From positions 1 to 64,000 of the forward strand of contig NXFV01001816.1 in assembly GCA_002803225.1 (NCBI GenBank): a stretch of 64,000 bases of DNA, read 5' to 3'. The stretch is from Gamarada debralockiae. Its lineage: Eukaryota > Ascomycota > Leotiomycetes > Helotiales > Hyphodiscaceae. Made by a program: the position numbers and the translations under genes. How positions within the stretch are numbered: position 1 is the first letter of the stretch; each line of letters begins with the position of its first letter. Positions 45,667-55,424 of the stretch are shown piece by piece. The notes under the pieces were generated by a model that was not told the DNA's origin, did no database searches, and saw only the letters and a list, made by a program, of their open reading frames with translations.

Positions 45667-46095
45667 TCACTCAAGACCCCAACATTCGACGAAGACCCTA
45701 ATCGCATGGCCTACGCAAATTGCTGATTTCGCAGTCTTTTCTGGCCATTCCCGAATCCTCGTGACATTCTTTGAGAAGAACGTCTCCTTCTCCTCCGGAT
45801 CATTGAGTGCCTCATATTGCTCTCCCGGCTCAGATTCAACAAGTATCAGATATTCAATCTAGCCAACATTGCGATGAACCCATGCCCCCTTCTGCGGCAT
45901 CATGATTCGACCTCCTACTTCTTTCATCGTCTCCTTCCCATGATCTTTGAGATACCTCATCTTCTCCCCTGCACTTTCCAAATATCGATATTCCCTGTCG
46001 AAATTAGAATCGATGGCGATTTCGAAGAGCTGGGATTCGGACTCGAAGGAGTATACTGTGGGGCATGGCTCGAACAGGGCTGGCTCTTGTTCCAT
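45667..46095 (-). pseudogene. Unknown gene interrupted by one in-frame TAG
   Basis: The minus strand reads MEQEPALFEPCPTVYSFES at 46095 and stays open to a TAG at 45859-45861. It then continues in the same frame for 63 more codons (IEYLILVESEPGEQYEALN, ETFFSKNVTRIREWPEK) to TGA at 45667-45669. Both halves have protein-like composition and the same frame, so one lesion probably split a single gene. The TAG is preceded by Val-Gly and could be a mutated TGG. A following frame (EPEHRVYAYHDVQNEKVEKSS) near 45600-45665 may be a further exon. I do not recognise a domain. Confidence 0.45.
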
Positions 46096-46402
46096 GTTGA
46101 AGAGCGAATGGACTGGTAGCTCTCAGCCTTTGGAGAGGCATTCCAGCCAAAAGAGACCGTTACAAGGACTGAAGAACCAAATAAGGAATCAAGCCTATTT
46201 TGTTATCGGGGGTCTCATCGAGCGATGTCCAACCTATGTTCTGTCTGGAATGCTGCACCCTGAAATGGAACCCGCTAATACATCGTGGCGAATCAACGCC
46301 TGGTGATCAACACAGTGGTGAACATTATTTATGCCCCATGTCCCTTAGGAACGGAATCTGGAGTCGCCTGTTCAAAACTTCTTAACCGTGATGCCGGTGA
46401 GG

Positions 46403-47872
46403 TCATGAAGATCTGAAGGTCCTGGAGGTCGCTGACGAGTTCTCTGACATTGATCCATCTTCGAAATCTTGTTCCGTTTCTCCTTCTTCCTCGACCAAAT
46501 ACCGCTCTGGCCAAAGGAAGCCCTGTGAAGCCTTCAAAATATCACCCTGATTTTCTATCTTTTTCATCAGCAGGATCTTAGAAGCTTGCCGAGCAAAGAA
46601 AGGCTTCCGCTCCGTCTCAGCTACCTGGCCACCCAGGAAGAGAATCCATAGCATGAGCTCTGGAAACGTTGCCAGGAGAACATTCAGATTAGAAGCGCGT
46701 TCCATCTGGTCTTTCATCCTCATTGCAACGAGTTTCAACATTCGCAGCTCGGGTGGGAGTTCTCTTAAGACAGTGTAGATATAGATGAGAGTCGCGGATC
46801 CGAAAAGCTTGAGAATCGTTATCTGAGGATCTTTAGTACTGTCAAACCAGAGCGTATGAGTCGCTCGTTCGAGGACTTCGACGCGGTCTGAGAACTGAAC
46901 ATCTTCTTCATAAGTGTCCACGACCTCCGTACCAGCTTTGTAACCTTCCAATATCTCGGTCAAATTTCTGAGGCCCCAGTAAATATTCACTGCAACATCA
47001 GACAGGTCTTGCGATTCTGTGAAGTTGAAGAGACGTGTGCCGAGAGCTTTGGCGTTTTCCATGGTGCAAGGCGAGGGTTGTTTGAAGTAGACTGAGATGT
47101 CGGGGTTAAGTAGCGTGGGCTCGAGTTGAGGCTCATGCATGAGCACAATAGACGCAGTCAGATCACCTCTAGTGAGAATTGTGAGCTAGAGATATAACAA
47201 AACAGCGAATTTTCGTATAGCTTACAGTAAAACCAGCCTGCGTATGTGAGGACTGAGCACCGGAGAGTTGATCCCTCCAACCAGCTTGACAAGCTGCAGC
47301 ATTCCATTCAAGTGCTGTTTCGAAGCCTGCGTCGCGGCTGCGAGAGCCTGATATGTCGTTACAAATGATTTGTCTGATGAGACTTAGGGTCTTACGTCTT
47401 GTTGTATGAACGCTGCAACTGTTGCAACGACCCCTTCCGTTGCGGCATTCCCATCAGAAATAGCTTTATTAACTAGAGCTATTGCATGACCTCGATGATA
47501 GAAGTAATCAATATTATCTCCATCTTCATTCCGCTTGTAAGCCAGGTGAGAGGCGGTACTGCCCATTACGGCATGGAAAAATGCAGAATTGCGAGCCGCA
47601 AGAGGAAACCATTCTCTGCGCGGCCCAGGAGGCGTGACTGTCTTTTCAGTGACGAATGTGATGTCTACGACAAATTAGCATCAAATCCAAGGGAGATCAG
47701 ATTACTCACAGTAATTAACAAGTTCCTGAAGCGATATATCTTCTGCCTCTGATTTCGGTGTATAGGGCGTCACCGCTTTTGAAGATGGGCTTTGGGGAAT
47801 TGAAATATTATCCTCATCGTAGTTGTCCCGCGAGTTTCCAGGCTGGGAACTGCCAGAGGAGCTTTGCTGCAT
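46403..47872 (-). CDS. Fungal transcription-factor-domain protein lacking a zinc cluster
   Basis: Four exons, 47710-47872, 47396-47664, 47226-47347 and 46403-47168, join in frame with introns of 45, 48 and 57 nt, giving 439 aa. After a Ser-rich start (MQQSSSGSSQPG) the protein has the fungal-specific regulatory domain of the PF11951 type. Marks are NYYITFVTEKTVTPPGP, WFPLAARNSAFFHAVMGSTASHLA, HRGHAIALVNKAI, LNGMLQLVKLVGGI, a DLTASIVLMHEP turn, and a C-terminal helical region with LPPELRMLKLVAMRM. No Zn2Cys6 motif is visible upstream in any frame. It may be a zinc-less regulator-like protein, common in this family, or one whose DNA-binding exon lies beyond my model. Confidence 0.85.
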
Positions 47873-48558
47873 CGCGGCATCGGGCCAAATCCGATATAAT
47901 TGTCAGTACTCTGTCAGGATTTGACGGCTCTGATGATGAAGGTTCTTTGCCGGCGGTCGGGGAAACTTAGCGAAGTATCTTTCAGCTGCCCCGAAAACAG
48001 CCCCCGCTTGGGGGCCAAATGCTGCAGGACGTGCCTGTACGACATTTATCCGGCAGTCCCGCCATTTTTAGCCTATTTCCTGGCCAAGGGATCCTGATGC
48101 CCCTGAAACATTATACTCTGCCCCGCCGAACACTCTCCTCCTGCCCCCATCCCTACCCGTCGAACCCTGCACTGTGGTTACAGAGGCAGTCATATCCTGC
48201 TTACACAGCTTCGTAAGAACTTACAAAGCGTTATGGCTGCTTACAATTGGCATTAAAGAAGCACAATGTATCGGCTTGCAATTCGATTCAGTTTTCAAAA
48301 CAGTGTCCACGTTGAGGCATCTTCGGGGAAGGATGCACTAAAGTTTCGGATACTCCGCCCCTGAAATTTAGCGACTCTGCCACGTGCGCTACAGGCTTTA
48401 TTTTTACATCACTCCTTGAATTAGACTTCAAACCCCACTAAAAACCCTAGATAGCCACCACAAGCATCGAAAGCAACTTTCCAAGCCCTCAAAAAGTGTC
48501 TTCCAGTGTTTACATGAGGCGGATTCTTTAACGGATCAGCTAATGACAACCTAACTGT
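47873..48558. other. Intergenic region
   Basis: No supported gene was found in about 690 bp. It should contain the promoter of the minus-strand regulator-like gene. Confidence 0.5.
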
Positions 48559-49681
48559 TCAGAATCTCGAATTCAGCGCGACTTCTGGAAATGATTGAGA
48601 GTAGCGAAAATGAGTTGGGAGAAGCGAGGATGGGAGGAATTCCTCCTCTCGACTCTTGAACCAGTCTGGAACAGGAAGGAAGAAAGGAAGCCGGGAACAC
48701 GAACCACTTGATGGCACCACGCTACTGTTAATTCCTGCCGCATCGCCCACAGTAAAGTTTTCCGCCGCCACATACTTCGCTGGCGTCCCGAAATGAACAT
48801 CCACAGTCGAGCCGTTCTCCAGTAGAGGAGGGACACTTCGATGGACAGGGGTTCCTAAGGGAAGAGTCATGTACATTTGGGCAACCCCTGTGTCAATGAG
48901 CGTGCTGCCAGCGGTGCAGTTTGCACCATCGACAGCCATGCAACACTCGACTGGAGACCAGTCTCGAGGATCGGTCGCATTTGGCCGTAGGGCAAGCTTG
49001 AAAAAGTTCATCCCAGCGATGCTTGAAGCTGTAAGACCGATTGCGATCCCATCTTTGTGATCACATACCCATTTCGGAGCGGGTTGTCTGCGACAGGACG
49101 ACTGTCAATGGTCCTGCACATTGAGGAATGGGTTCTTGTCTGGGGTACCTTGGGTTTCCGTCAGTCTCGCGTCCAAATCCGACGCCCATGTTTAGGATTC
49201 TAGCGGGAATTGTCGTCACAACAGGAGCAGGGCCGCTGGTGGGCGTGGGGCAAATATGGGTGTCCGTGGTTTCGTTGTAGTTGGGACAAGTCGTCACTGC
49301 TTCCACTGCGAGAATTGGGATTCTTGCTTTGACCTCGACATCAGAGTTGGTGAAGAAGATATCCCTCGGAATCCAATGGCCGGAATACAGCCTTTTGCTG
49401 CTGGAGAGAAATTCCCATCCCAAGGGGTAAGCGGACGCGTCTGATGCGTTCCATTCAGGCAAGCCATTTGCGGAGACGATCAGACCACAGCTTCCTGTGT
49501 CGACTATGGGATGATAGGTATATGCTGTGTCGCCAGTTCCGATTCGGACCGAGGTGCGGACATCTTCTGTGAATGGGATGACAGTATTCAAGGCGGGGTG
49601 ATCGAAAGGGATGTGGACTTCAGTGGTAAAGACGCTGTAAGCCGCGTGGGCAACAGCGGGTTGAGAGAAGAAAGGGTACAT
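48559..49681 (-). CDS. Aspartic-protease-like protein, gene model doubtful
   Basis: Exons 49149-49681 and 48559-49087 join in frame across a 61 nt GTACCC...CGCAG intron, giving 353 aa. The first catalytic motif is VDTGSCGLIVS and the second is LIDTGVAQMYMT; both aspartates are kept. NMTT-like glycosylation sites and paired cysteines (ECCMAVDGANC) suggest secretion, but no clear signal peptide begins at 49681, so a 5' exon may be missing. The proposed intron, read in another frame, encodes KNPFLNVQ, and just after it a shifted frame reads NGYVITK. Both are conserved motifs of the family. Thus either coding sequence has become intronic or the gene is frameshifted. Its status as functional is uncertain. 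Confidence 0.55.
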
Positions 49682-50203
49682 CCTGAACGGTGTTACACAA
49701 TAGGAGTGCTCAATTGCGCAATTTCCAACAGAAAACGATTATTTTTTGGAGGTAGGAAAGAGAAGGAGAAACGTGCTGATGCTGAGCTACCTAACTCTAC
49801 GACACCATCCCATTGTAAGAGCAGAAGTGATCATCAATTGGTTCGACGCGGGAGGCCGTCTGGATCTTGGGATTGAATAAATTTGTCTAGTCATGCAAAA
49901 GCCCTATTGTCGGGTGAAGGCCATTGACTTTCGGCAGAGCACAGACCTCTTGCGACTCCATCGCCTCTTCTCACTTAACACTCGACTGGACTGACGAACT
50001 CAACGAATTCTCCTCAAGGAACTGCAGTCCGACATGAGTATGATAGAATCTCGGACACGTTAAACTTCTGAACCTTCGGCCGGGATGAAATGTTGAGGAT
50101 GCGGCCTCCAGCCACCCGTTCCCAGCCTCTCTCTTGAATTGTCAATCTCGATTTTGAAGGGCCTTCCTTTCAAGACACTCGAAGTCGATGAATATCCGAT
50201 ACA
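49682..50203. other. Intergenic region
   Basis: This is a divergent promoter region between 49681 (minus) and 50204 (plus). No gene or repeat was recognised. Confidence 0.45.
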
Positions 50204-50713
50204 ATGGCAAACCAAGACTCCAAAATCCCTCCCACCGCGATCTCATCGACTTCAGACGAACCTCCTCCACCCTACTCCGATGAATCCTACCTCCCAGTCA
50301 ACCCAGGCTTTTGTGACCTTGCCTGGCGCGAGCGACAAGCAAACCAGAGACCGAAGGAAGGCATGCCGTCGGAGCAATACTACAAGCCGTGCAAAGGCTG
50401 TGGGCTGCTCTGCGGAGACTACATACCGGCATCATACAAAGCAGGCTGGCCACAATGGGTAGATCCGTCTGTGAACTTTCGCTGGGAGTCGCACATTGCG
50501 GCAAATCAGACGGAGCATAGGGAGCTCTTGGGCTGTTGGATATGCTGGGAATACGAACAGACGTGGGTTAAGCCTATGTTGCAGGACGATTGGTATGCGC
50601 ACATGAGGAAACACTTCTTGGTCGATGGGTATCGGGTCTGTAAAGGGAAGACAGGTGCGATGCAGAGGAGGAGAAACTGCGAGGTTGTCAGGTGTCCAAA
50701 GATTCATTCTTAG
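50204..50713 (+). CDS. Cysteine-rich hypothetical protein, possible atypical C2H2 finger
   Basis: A single exon encodes 169 aa. The N-terminal third is Pro/Ser-rich (DEPPPPYSDESYLP, including a PPPY-like sequence). It then has CKGCGL.LCG and, near residue 110-135, CWICWEYEQTW followed by WYAHMRKHF. This puts a CxxC pair about 20 residues ahead of an HxxxH pair, with CEVVRC near the end. The layout suggests a nuclear zinc-binding protein with one long-loop C2H2 finger, though the loop is longer than the usual 12 residues. No signal peptide. I do not recognise a named family. Confidence 0.65.
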   Translation: MANQDSKIPPTAISSTSDEPPPPYSDESYLPVNPGFCDLAWRERQANQRPKEGMPSEQYYKPCKGCGLLCGDYIPASYKAGWPQWVDPSVNFRWESHIAANQTEHRELLGCWICWEYEQTWVKPMLQDDWYAHMRKHFLVDGYRVCKGKTGAMQRRRNCEVVRCPKIHS

Positions 50714-51180
50714 TCCGTACCTCTCAGCAAAAGCAATGCCACTGGCTTTACCACCGTTGGAAAATCCCAGAGTTAGTGAGCTCCAGTCCAGTGTCAATGC
50801 TATTTCAACCTCGTCTGATGCAGTCCCATTGGTTGATGTTTGCGTTTCATCCCTGTAATATCGGTGAGCCGATGCGGTTGGAAATGAAACGACTCTGCAC
50901 CCATATAACGGAACATTCTTCTCCAGCACCACACTTTCGTTGAACTCAACATACGTGCTACTGACGGGACCTGTTGTGTGGACCTCGAAACTGTGTTAAT
51001 CAACTGCGTTGCCCCTGATACGTCGGCTGCTGAAAGGGTTGGCGACAGCATCGTCCACAAGGCTGACGCGCTGGGTGTGGTGTTACGGGCGCTCAACCGC
51101 TGCTTCTCAATCGATAAGGTCTAATGCGGATATCAGAGGTCTCCGAACGACCGGTTCATGGTCGTTGGGTTTCATAGATC
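50714..51180. other. Intergenic region
   Basis: No supported gene; this is the probable promoter of the caspase-like gene. Confidence 0.45.
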
Positions 51181-53273
51181 ATGGCACAGAACTTGGGGAG
51201 CGGGCAGGATGTGGGACTATCGACACAGGGGAAGGACAGTGCGAAGGATGATGCCCTCGAGCATCATATGACATTCTACGGCTCTGAATCTCATTCTCAA
51301 TTACAAGTCACTCCACCACCGTTCCAACCACCACCGACTGCTGAACAACTCGATCGTATATATCGACCCGATAAAGTCCTTCCAGCTCAACCTCTCGATC
51401 GTCGTAGCAACACATACGTTGGAACATTTGTGCTCTTGCTTTCGTGGGAAGACGAGGACCCCCGATTACCCGTCGATTCAGAGATTGATCGCCTGCACGA
51501 TGTCTTTGAGAGACTATACCACTTTAATGTGGAGAGGTGGAAAATACCTAGCAATGACCCACACATACGGTTGAATGAGAAGATTCTGGAACTTGTGAAC
51601 CTTGGAGACGATCGAGAAGACTGCCTGAAGATAGTGTACTACGCAGGACACGGCGTTCTGAGTAGAAATCGTCGCGCTGTGTGGACAGAGTAAGCAAGCA
51701 CCATCCACCTAGAACCTCAACCCAGTAATTCTAATTCACCTGCAGTCACCGTGGACGAACCGTTGTGTGGTCTGGTATACAAAACGCTCTGGAGCAGGCC
51801 AAGGCTGATGCTCTCATACTCCTCGACTCCTGCAACTCAGGTACAGCCAATGCTGATCAAGGTTGCGGCGTTACAGAGCTAGTGGCCGCTGCTGGCTTCA
51901 ATGTTACTGCCAATGGTGTTGGGGCTTGGTCGTTCACCCACGCTCTGGTTACTGAGCTCCGTTTACTGGGCAACAGTGGACGTCCATTTACAGTTGCCAA
52001 GCTACACAACCTAATTGTCAGCAGGATGCAAAATCAAATACCGGCTGGCGAGGAATATCACAACCCTCTTGAGGTTCTCCCTACTGAGCGATTTGTCACA
52101 CCCGTGCACATTGTTCTCACAGAGGACAACGTCAATATGTCTCGCAGGATCCAGATTCGCCGAAACAGCCACAGCTCGACCCCGGTTCTAAACCGGCTTC
52201 AAGGGAACGTGGCAGCTTCACAATTGACACCAACCAAAGATATATCCGTTAGATTGTCGTCTCAACCACCAACACAAACACCCTCACTTACACTTTCACT
52301 CTCAAACCTTATAGCGATTGAAATTGAGCCTTCAGTCTCCAGACCAAGCTCTCCAACTTCTTGGCCCGTGGCGAGAGGCGAATCTCACCAGCCTGACACT
52401 TATCAATCAGGACATGTCGACCAAGACTTTGTCGTATCTGCTCGTTCACTACTTCTTGAGATGGAAGAGAGCATGCATGACTTGGTGAGCCTTTCTCTTC
52501 CCGGGAAGTCAGGAAAGAAACGCCCGGGGAAAGTTCTAAATCTACGAGCGAGTGGCACTTGTGAAGAGGTCCAGCAGATACAGCTGCAAATGCAATTGCA
52601 AATGCGCAGACACAGTAATACATAGCCCTCTCAAAATTCTTACATGTGATTGCTAATGCTATTATAGAGGAAATCTTGCGCCTCACGGAAGAACGGAGAG
52701 CACTGCTCACCGCGCTCGAAGAACGAGCTGCTGCTCGCCAGAATTTGAAATATGAGCTGGATCCTGAGGAGAACAGTTGGGGTGCTCATAGGAGCGACCC
52801 GGAGGATACCATTTTACTCGGACTTGGCAGAGAATGTCTAGATTCAATTGTCAAAAAGATCGTCAGAATACTTGAAAGACGAGTAAGCCATCACGTTTAA
52901 TTTCACTTGCTATCCAGCTGCTGGCCCAACTTCGCTGCCTTTTATCTGCTTATATTCCGTACTGACTCGCACTCAATATCAGTTGCGCCACTCAGCCTAC
53001 ACAACTTTCAGGGAATTTCAGAGCATCCGTAAAAGAGTCGACATTATAGCCTCTCTGATGGTCACCTGCTTGATTAACTCTCTTTTGATAGCGACATACA
53101 TCATTTGGGCTGTCTATACTTCGTCCTCTCTCAATAACAGAATCATTAAGTTCGGCATTTTGTCGAATCAGACGATATTGTGTGGTATAAGCATGTATAT
53201 ATTGAGATCTCTAAGGAAGGAAAGGTGGAGGGTTGCCAGAACCCGAAATATGTGTACACAACTGTTGCCATAG
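51181..53273 (+). CDS. Caspase-like (C14) protein with coiled coil and C-terminal membrane segment
   Basis: Four exons join in frame: 51181-51689, 51746-52614, 52668-52882 and 52983-53273, giving 627 aa. A proline-rich N-terminus precedes a caspase-like domain: TFVLLLSWEDEDPRLPVDSEIDRL, then YYAGHG (His157), then the LLDSCNSG box (Cys199), the expected His/Cys dyad. A Ser/Thr-rich linker (about residues 310-440) follows. Then comes a charged helix (EILRLTEERRALLTALEERAAA, about 461-485) likely to form a coiled coil, and finally a hydrophobic stretch near residues 552-575 and a second near 600. Exons 1-2 alone would end at a stop at 52625; splicing from GTAATA at 52615 avoids it. Membership of the fungal stand-alone caspase family is firm. 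The membrane-anchored tail is a model. Confidence 0.75.
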
Positions 53274-53974
53274 CAACCAGTTCATCTGACACATTCTCCT
53301 ATACTTCACATTGGCTTTCTCGGTGGTTCTATCACTAGCAAGGAGGGCTAAAAAGCACGAGACATTGGGTGCTGCGGGGTAAGTCAAAAATGATTCCTCT
53401 GACTTGACCGGGCGAACGCTGATACAGTGCTCTACTTTTAGTCTTCGTGTCCAATATCACACGACTGCCAATCGAAGGTGGAAGTTCATGAAGTCGAAAA
53501 ACTTGTCAGCCCGATTGGGAAATACTCCAGAATAGAGGAGCGATTCCGGAGAAAATTCTGAGAGAAAAGGGTTGCTTTCGGTAGGCTCTGAACGGCTCTT
53601 CAAGGTTGTCTGAATTATTGTGCTAATGCAGTAATGAGGCCTCAGCCTCGCCTTAATGGAGTCCAACATAGATGACGAGATAGATGTTAGAGTCGTCAGT
53701 TCTATCTAATAGATCTGCTCTGGTATTCCTTGGTAGTTGGGCTTGGGTCGAGAAATAAGACAGTTTAGATGCTATCTTTTTGCACTCTTTGCCACTCACT
53801 TAAAATGACAAGATGCTGGATTCTCCAAGCCAGTAATTTGGTAGAGTTCACCAGTTCTCGGGCGCTCAACCTTTCAAGCATCTGGATCCAAAAATTTGCA
53901 GTAGTACATCAGTCCCTTAAAGTCTTGGCTCGGTAAAGTGTACCGATTAAAAATTTGTCAACTCTTGGCGTGCC
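53274..53974. other. Intergenic region
   Basis: No gene recognised in about 700 bp between the caspase-like and small membrane protein genes. Confidence 0.45.
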
Positions 53975-54594
53975 ATGCTGCTGTTTGGAATTGCGGTTGT
54001 TTATACGATTATTGTTCTTGCATCGAATAAGTTCTCCAGCATACAAGAGGTCATTATCTATGTTGTCGTAACTGGCCTGTTGATGATTCCTGCTTCGCTT
54101 ATCATGGTTCTCACTATCACTCTGGCTGCTGGTACGAAGATAATGGTTAGCGCTGCGTTATCGTTCGCAAGATGGACTCGTTGGAAGCACTTGGTGGAGT
54201 CACAGGTGAGTTCCAAGCTCATTTCAACCAGCCGATAAATTACCAGGTATTTGTTCAGACAAAACATGAACTCTGACGCAAGGCAAATGGTGATCAAGAA
54301 AGCTTGGGTTCCGAGCAGAGGCACATTCTCGGCATATCGGACGATCGGTTCAATCCTACCATCGGCGACCTGTCCCGCCACGAGAACGCACCAAGAGGCG
54401 GCACGGCAAGAGATGATTACACTCCTAGCGACGTTCAACAATTGCTGAAAGAAAGTCTCGACTTGAAACAATTCTTGAACGTCGCTTCCTTCGCAAATCT
54501 CTCACATGTTCACAAAGCCGACGATCAGTGGAAATGTCGGATGGGAGAACTCTCTAGCCTTATTATCCTCGAGTCTATCGAGTTAATCCTATAA
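53975..54594 (+). CDS. Small membrane protein of unknown function
   Basis: Exons 53975-54205 and 54319-54594 can be joined in phase (GTGAGT donor, CGAGCAG acceptor, CTGAC branch-like site), giving 168 aa. The N-terminus has two or three hydrophobic helices (LLFGIAVVYTIIVLA; VIIYVVVTGLLMIPASL; IMVLTITLAAGT) and the C-terminal half is soluble and acidic (DDYTPSDVQQLLKESLD). No family is recognised. It follows the caspase-like gene on the same strand and shares the theme of short membrane segments, so it could be a duplicated and diverged tail, but no clear identity was seen. Confidence 0.45.
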
Positions 54595-55424
54595 ACCACC
54601 GAAGCTATATGAATATTTTGACTTAATTAGAGAGATAAATACTAGTGTGACAGCTCTACGTAATGGAATCTCACGCATTGAAGACTCCATGTCACGAAGG
54701 CAAGAAAACCTCAGGCAAAAAGCTTCGATTCTCTACTAATGTATCGTATAGATGAAGATTCTAAACTACATAAGGAAGGAGAGAAGGTAAAAGGTCAGAG
54801 AAAGAGAATATATAGCTAGGCCTATAGTGCCGCACGTGATATCGGGAAAATCTCGAGTTCACATGATCTAAGCGAGGTTCTACACATTGTTAAAAACTGT
54901 TGACGCGCCTTAGATCTCAGGCAACAATTCCTTCAGGGCCGTCACAGGAGACGCATTTGTTGAGCCAGGCTCAGCATTGGCGTAGTTCCAGGTGCGATCT
55001 TGAACTTGATTAGCTGGAGCTCGTTACCATTCTTGGCAGTGGTTTTGGCGTCGCGCCTTAGTTCTTCAGCGCCGTCACACTCCACGCAAAAGGTGCTGTA
55101 TTTACAAAGACACTTAAGGTAAAGAGAGAAGAGAAAGGTTCTACGAGTACACGACCTGATATCTCTGAAGGGGTCGCTACGCGTCGCTACGCGTCAAGTG
55201 AATCATGTCAAGTGACATTCGCCAGAACTGTCACAACTAGAGGATTAATCGCAATAATTCTTAGTCGCCTAGAGATAGATATTAAAGACTATATTAACGA
55301 ATCCTATTAAATCAGGTAGCTGTTTTGAATAGTATCACTTAAGCTAAGCTAAGTCGGGTGAGAATGCTTTATATTGCGGAAGTGTCGTGAGAAGAGGAAA
55401 AGAAACTACGAATGCTAGCTGCAG
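54595..55424. other. Intergenic region with short repeats
   Basis: Between about 54905 and 55090 a CGCCTTAG...TTC.TCAG.GCCGTCACA pattern occurs twice, about 140 bp apart. A GTCGCTACGC unit is duplicated in tandem at about 55173-55192, followed by TCAAGTGA/TCAAGTGAC. No gene is supported. Confidence 0.45.

Noticed and set aside
48160..48175. Possible tRNA B-box-like GGGTTCGAC on the minus strand
   Set aside because: The sequence after it does not complete the B box, and no A box or cloverleaf could be formed nearby. No tRNA or rRNA gene was found in the window.
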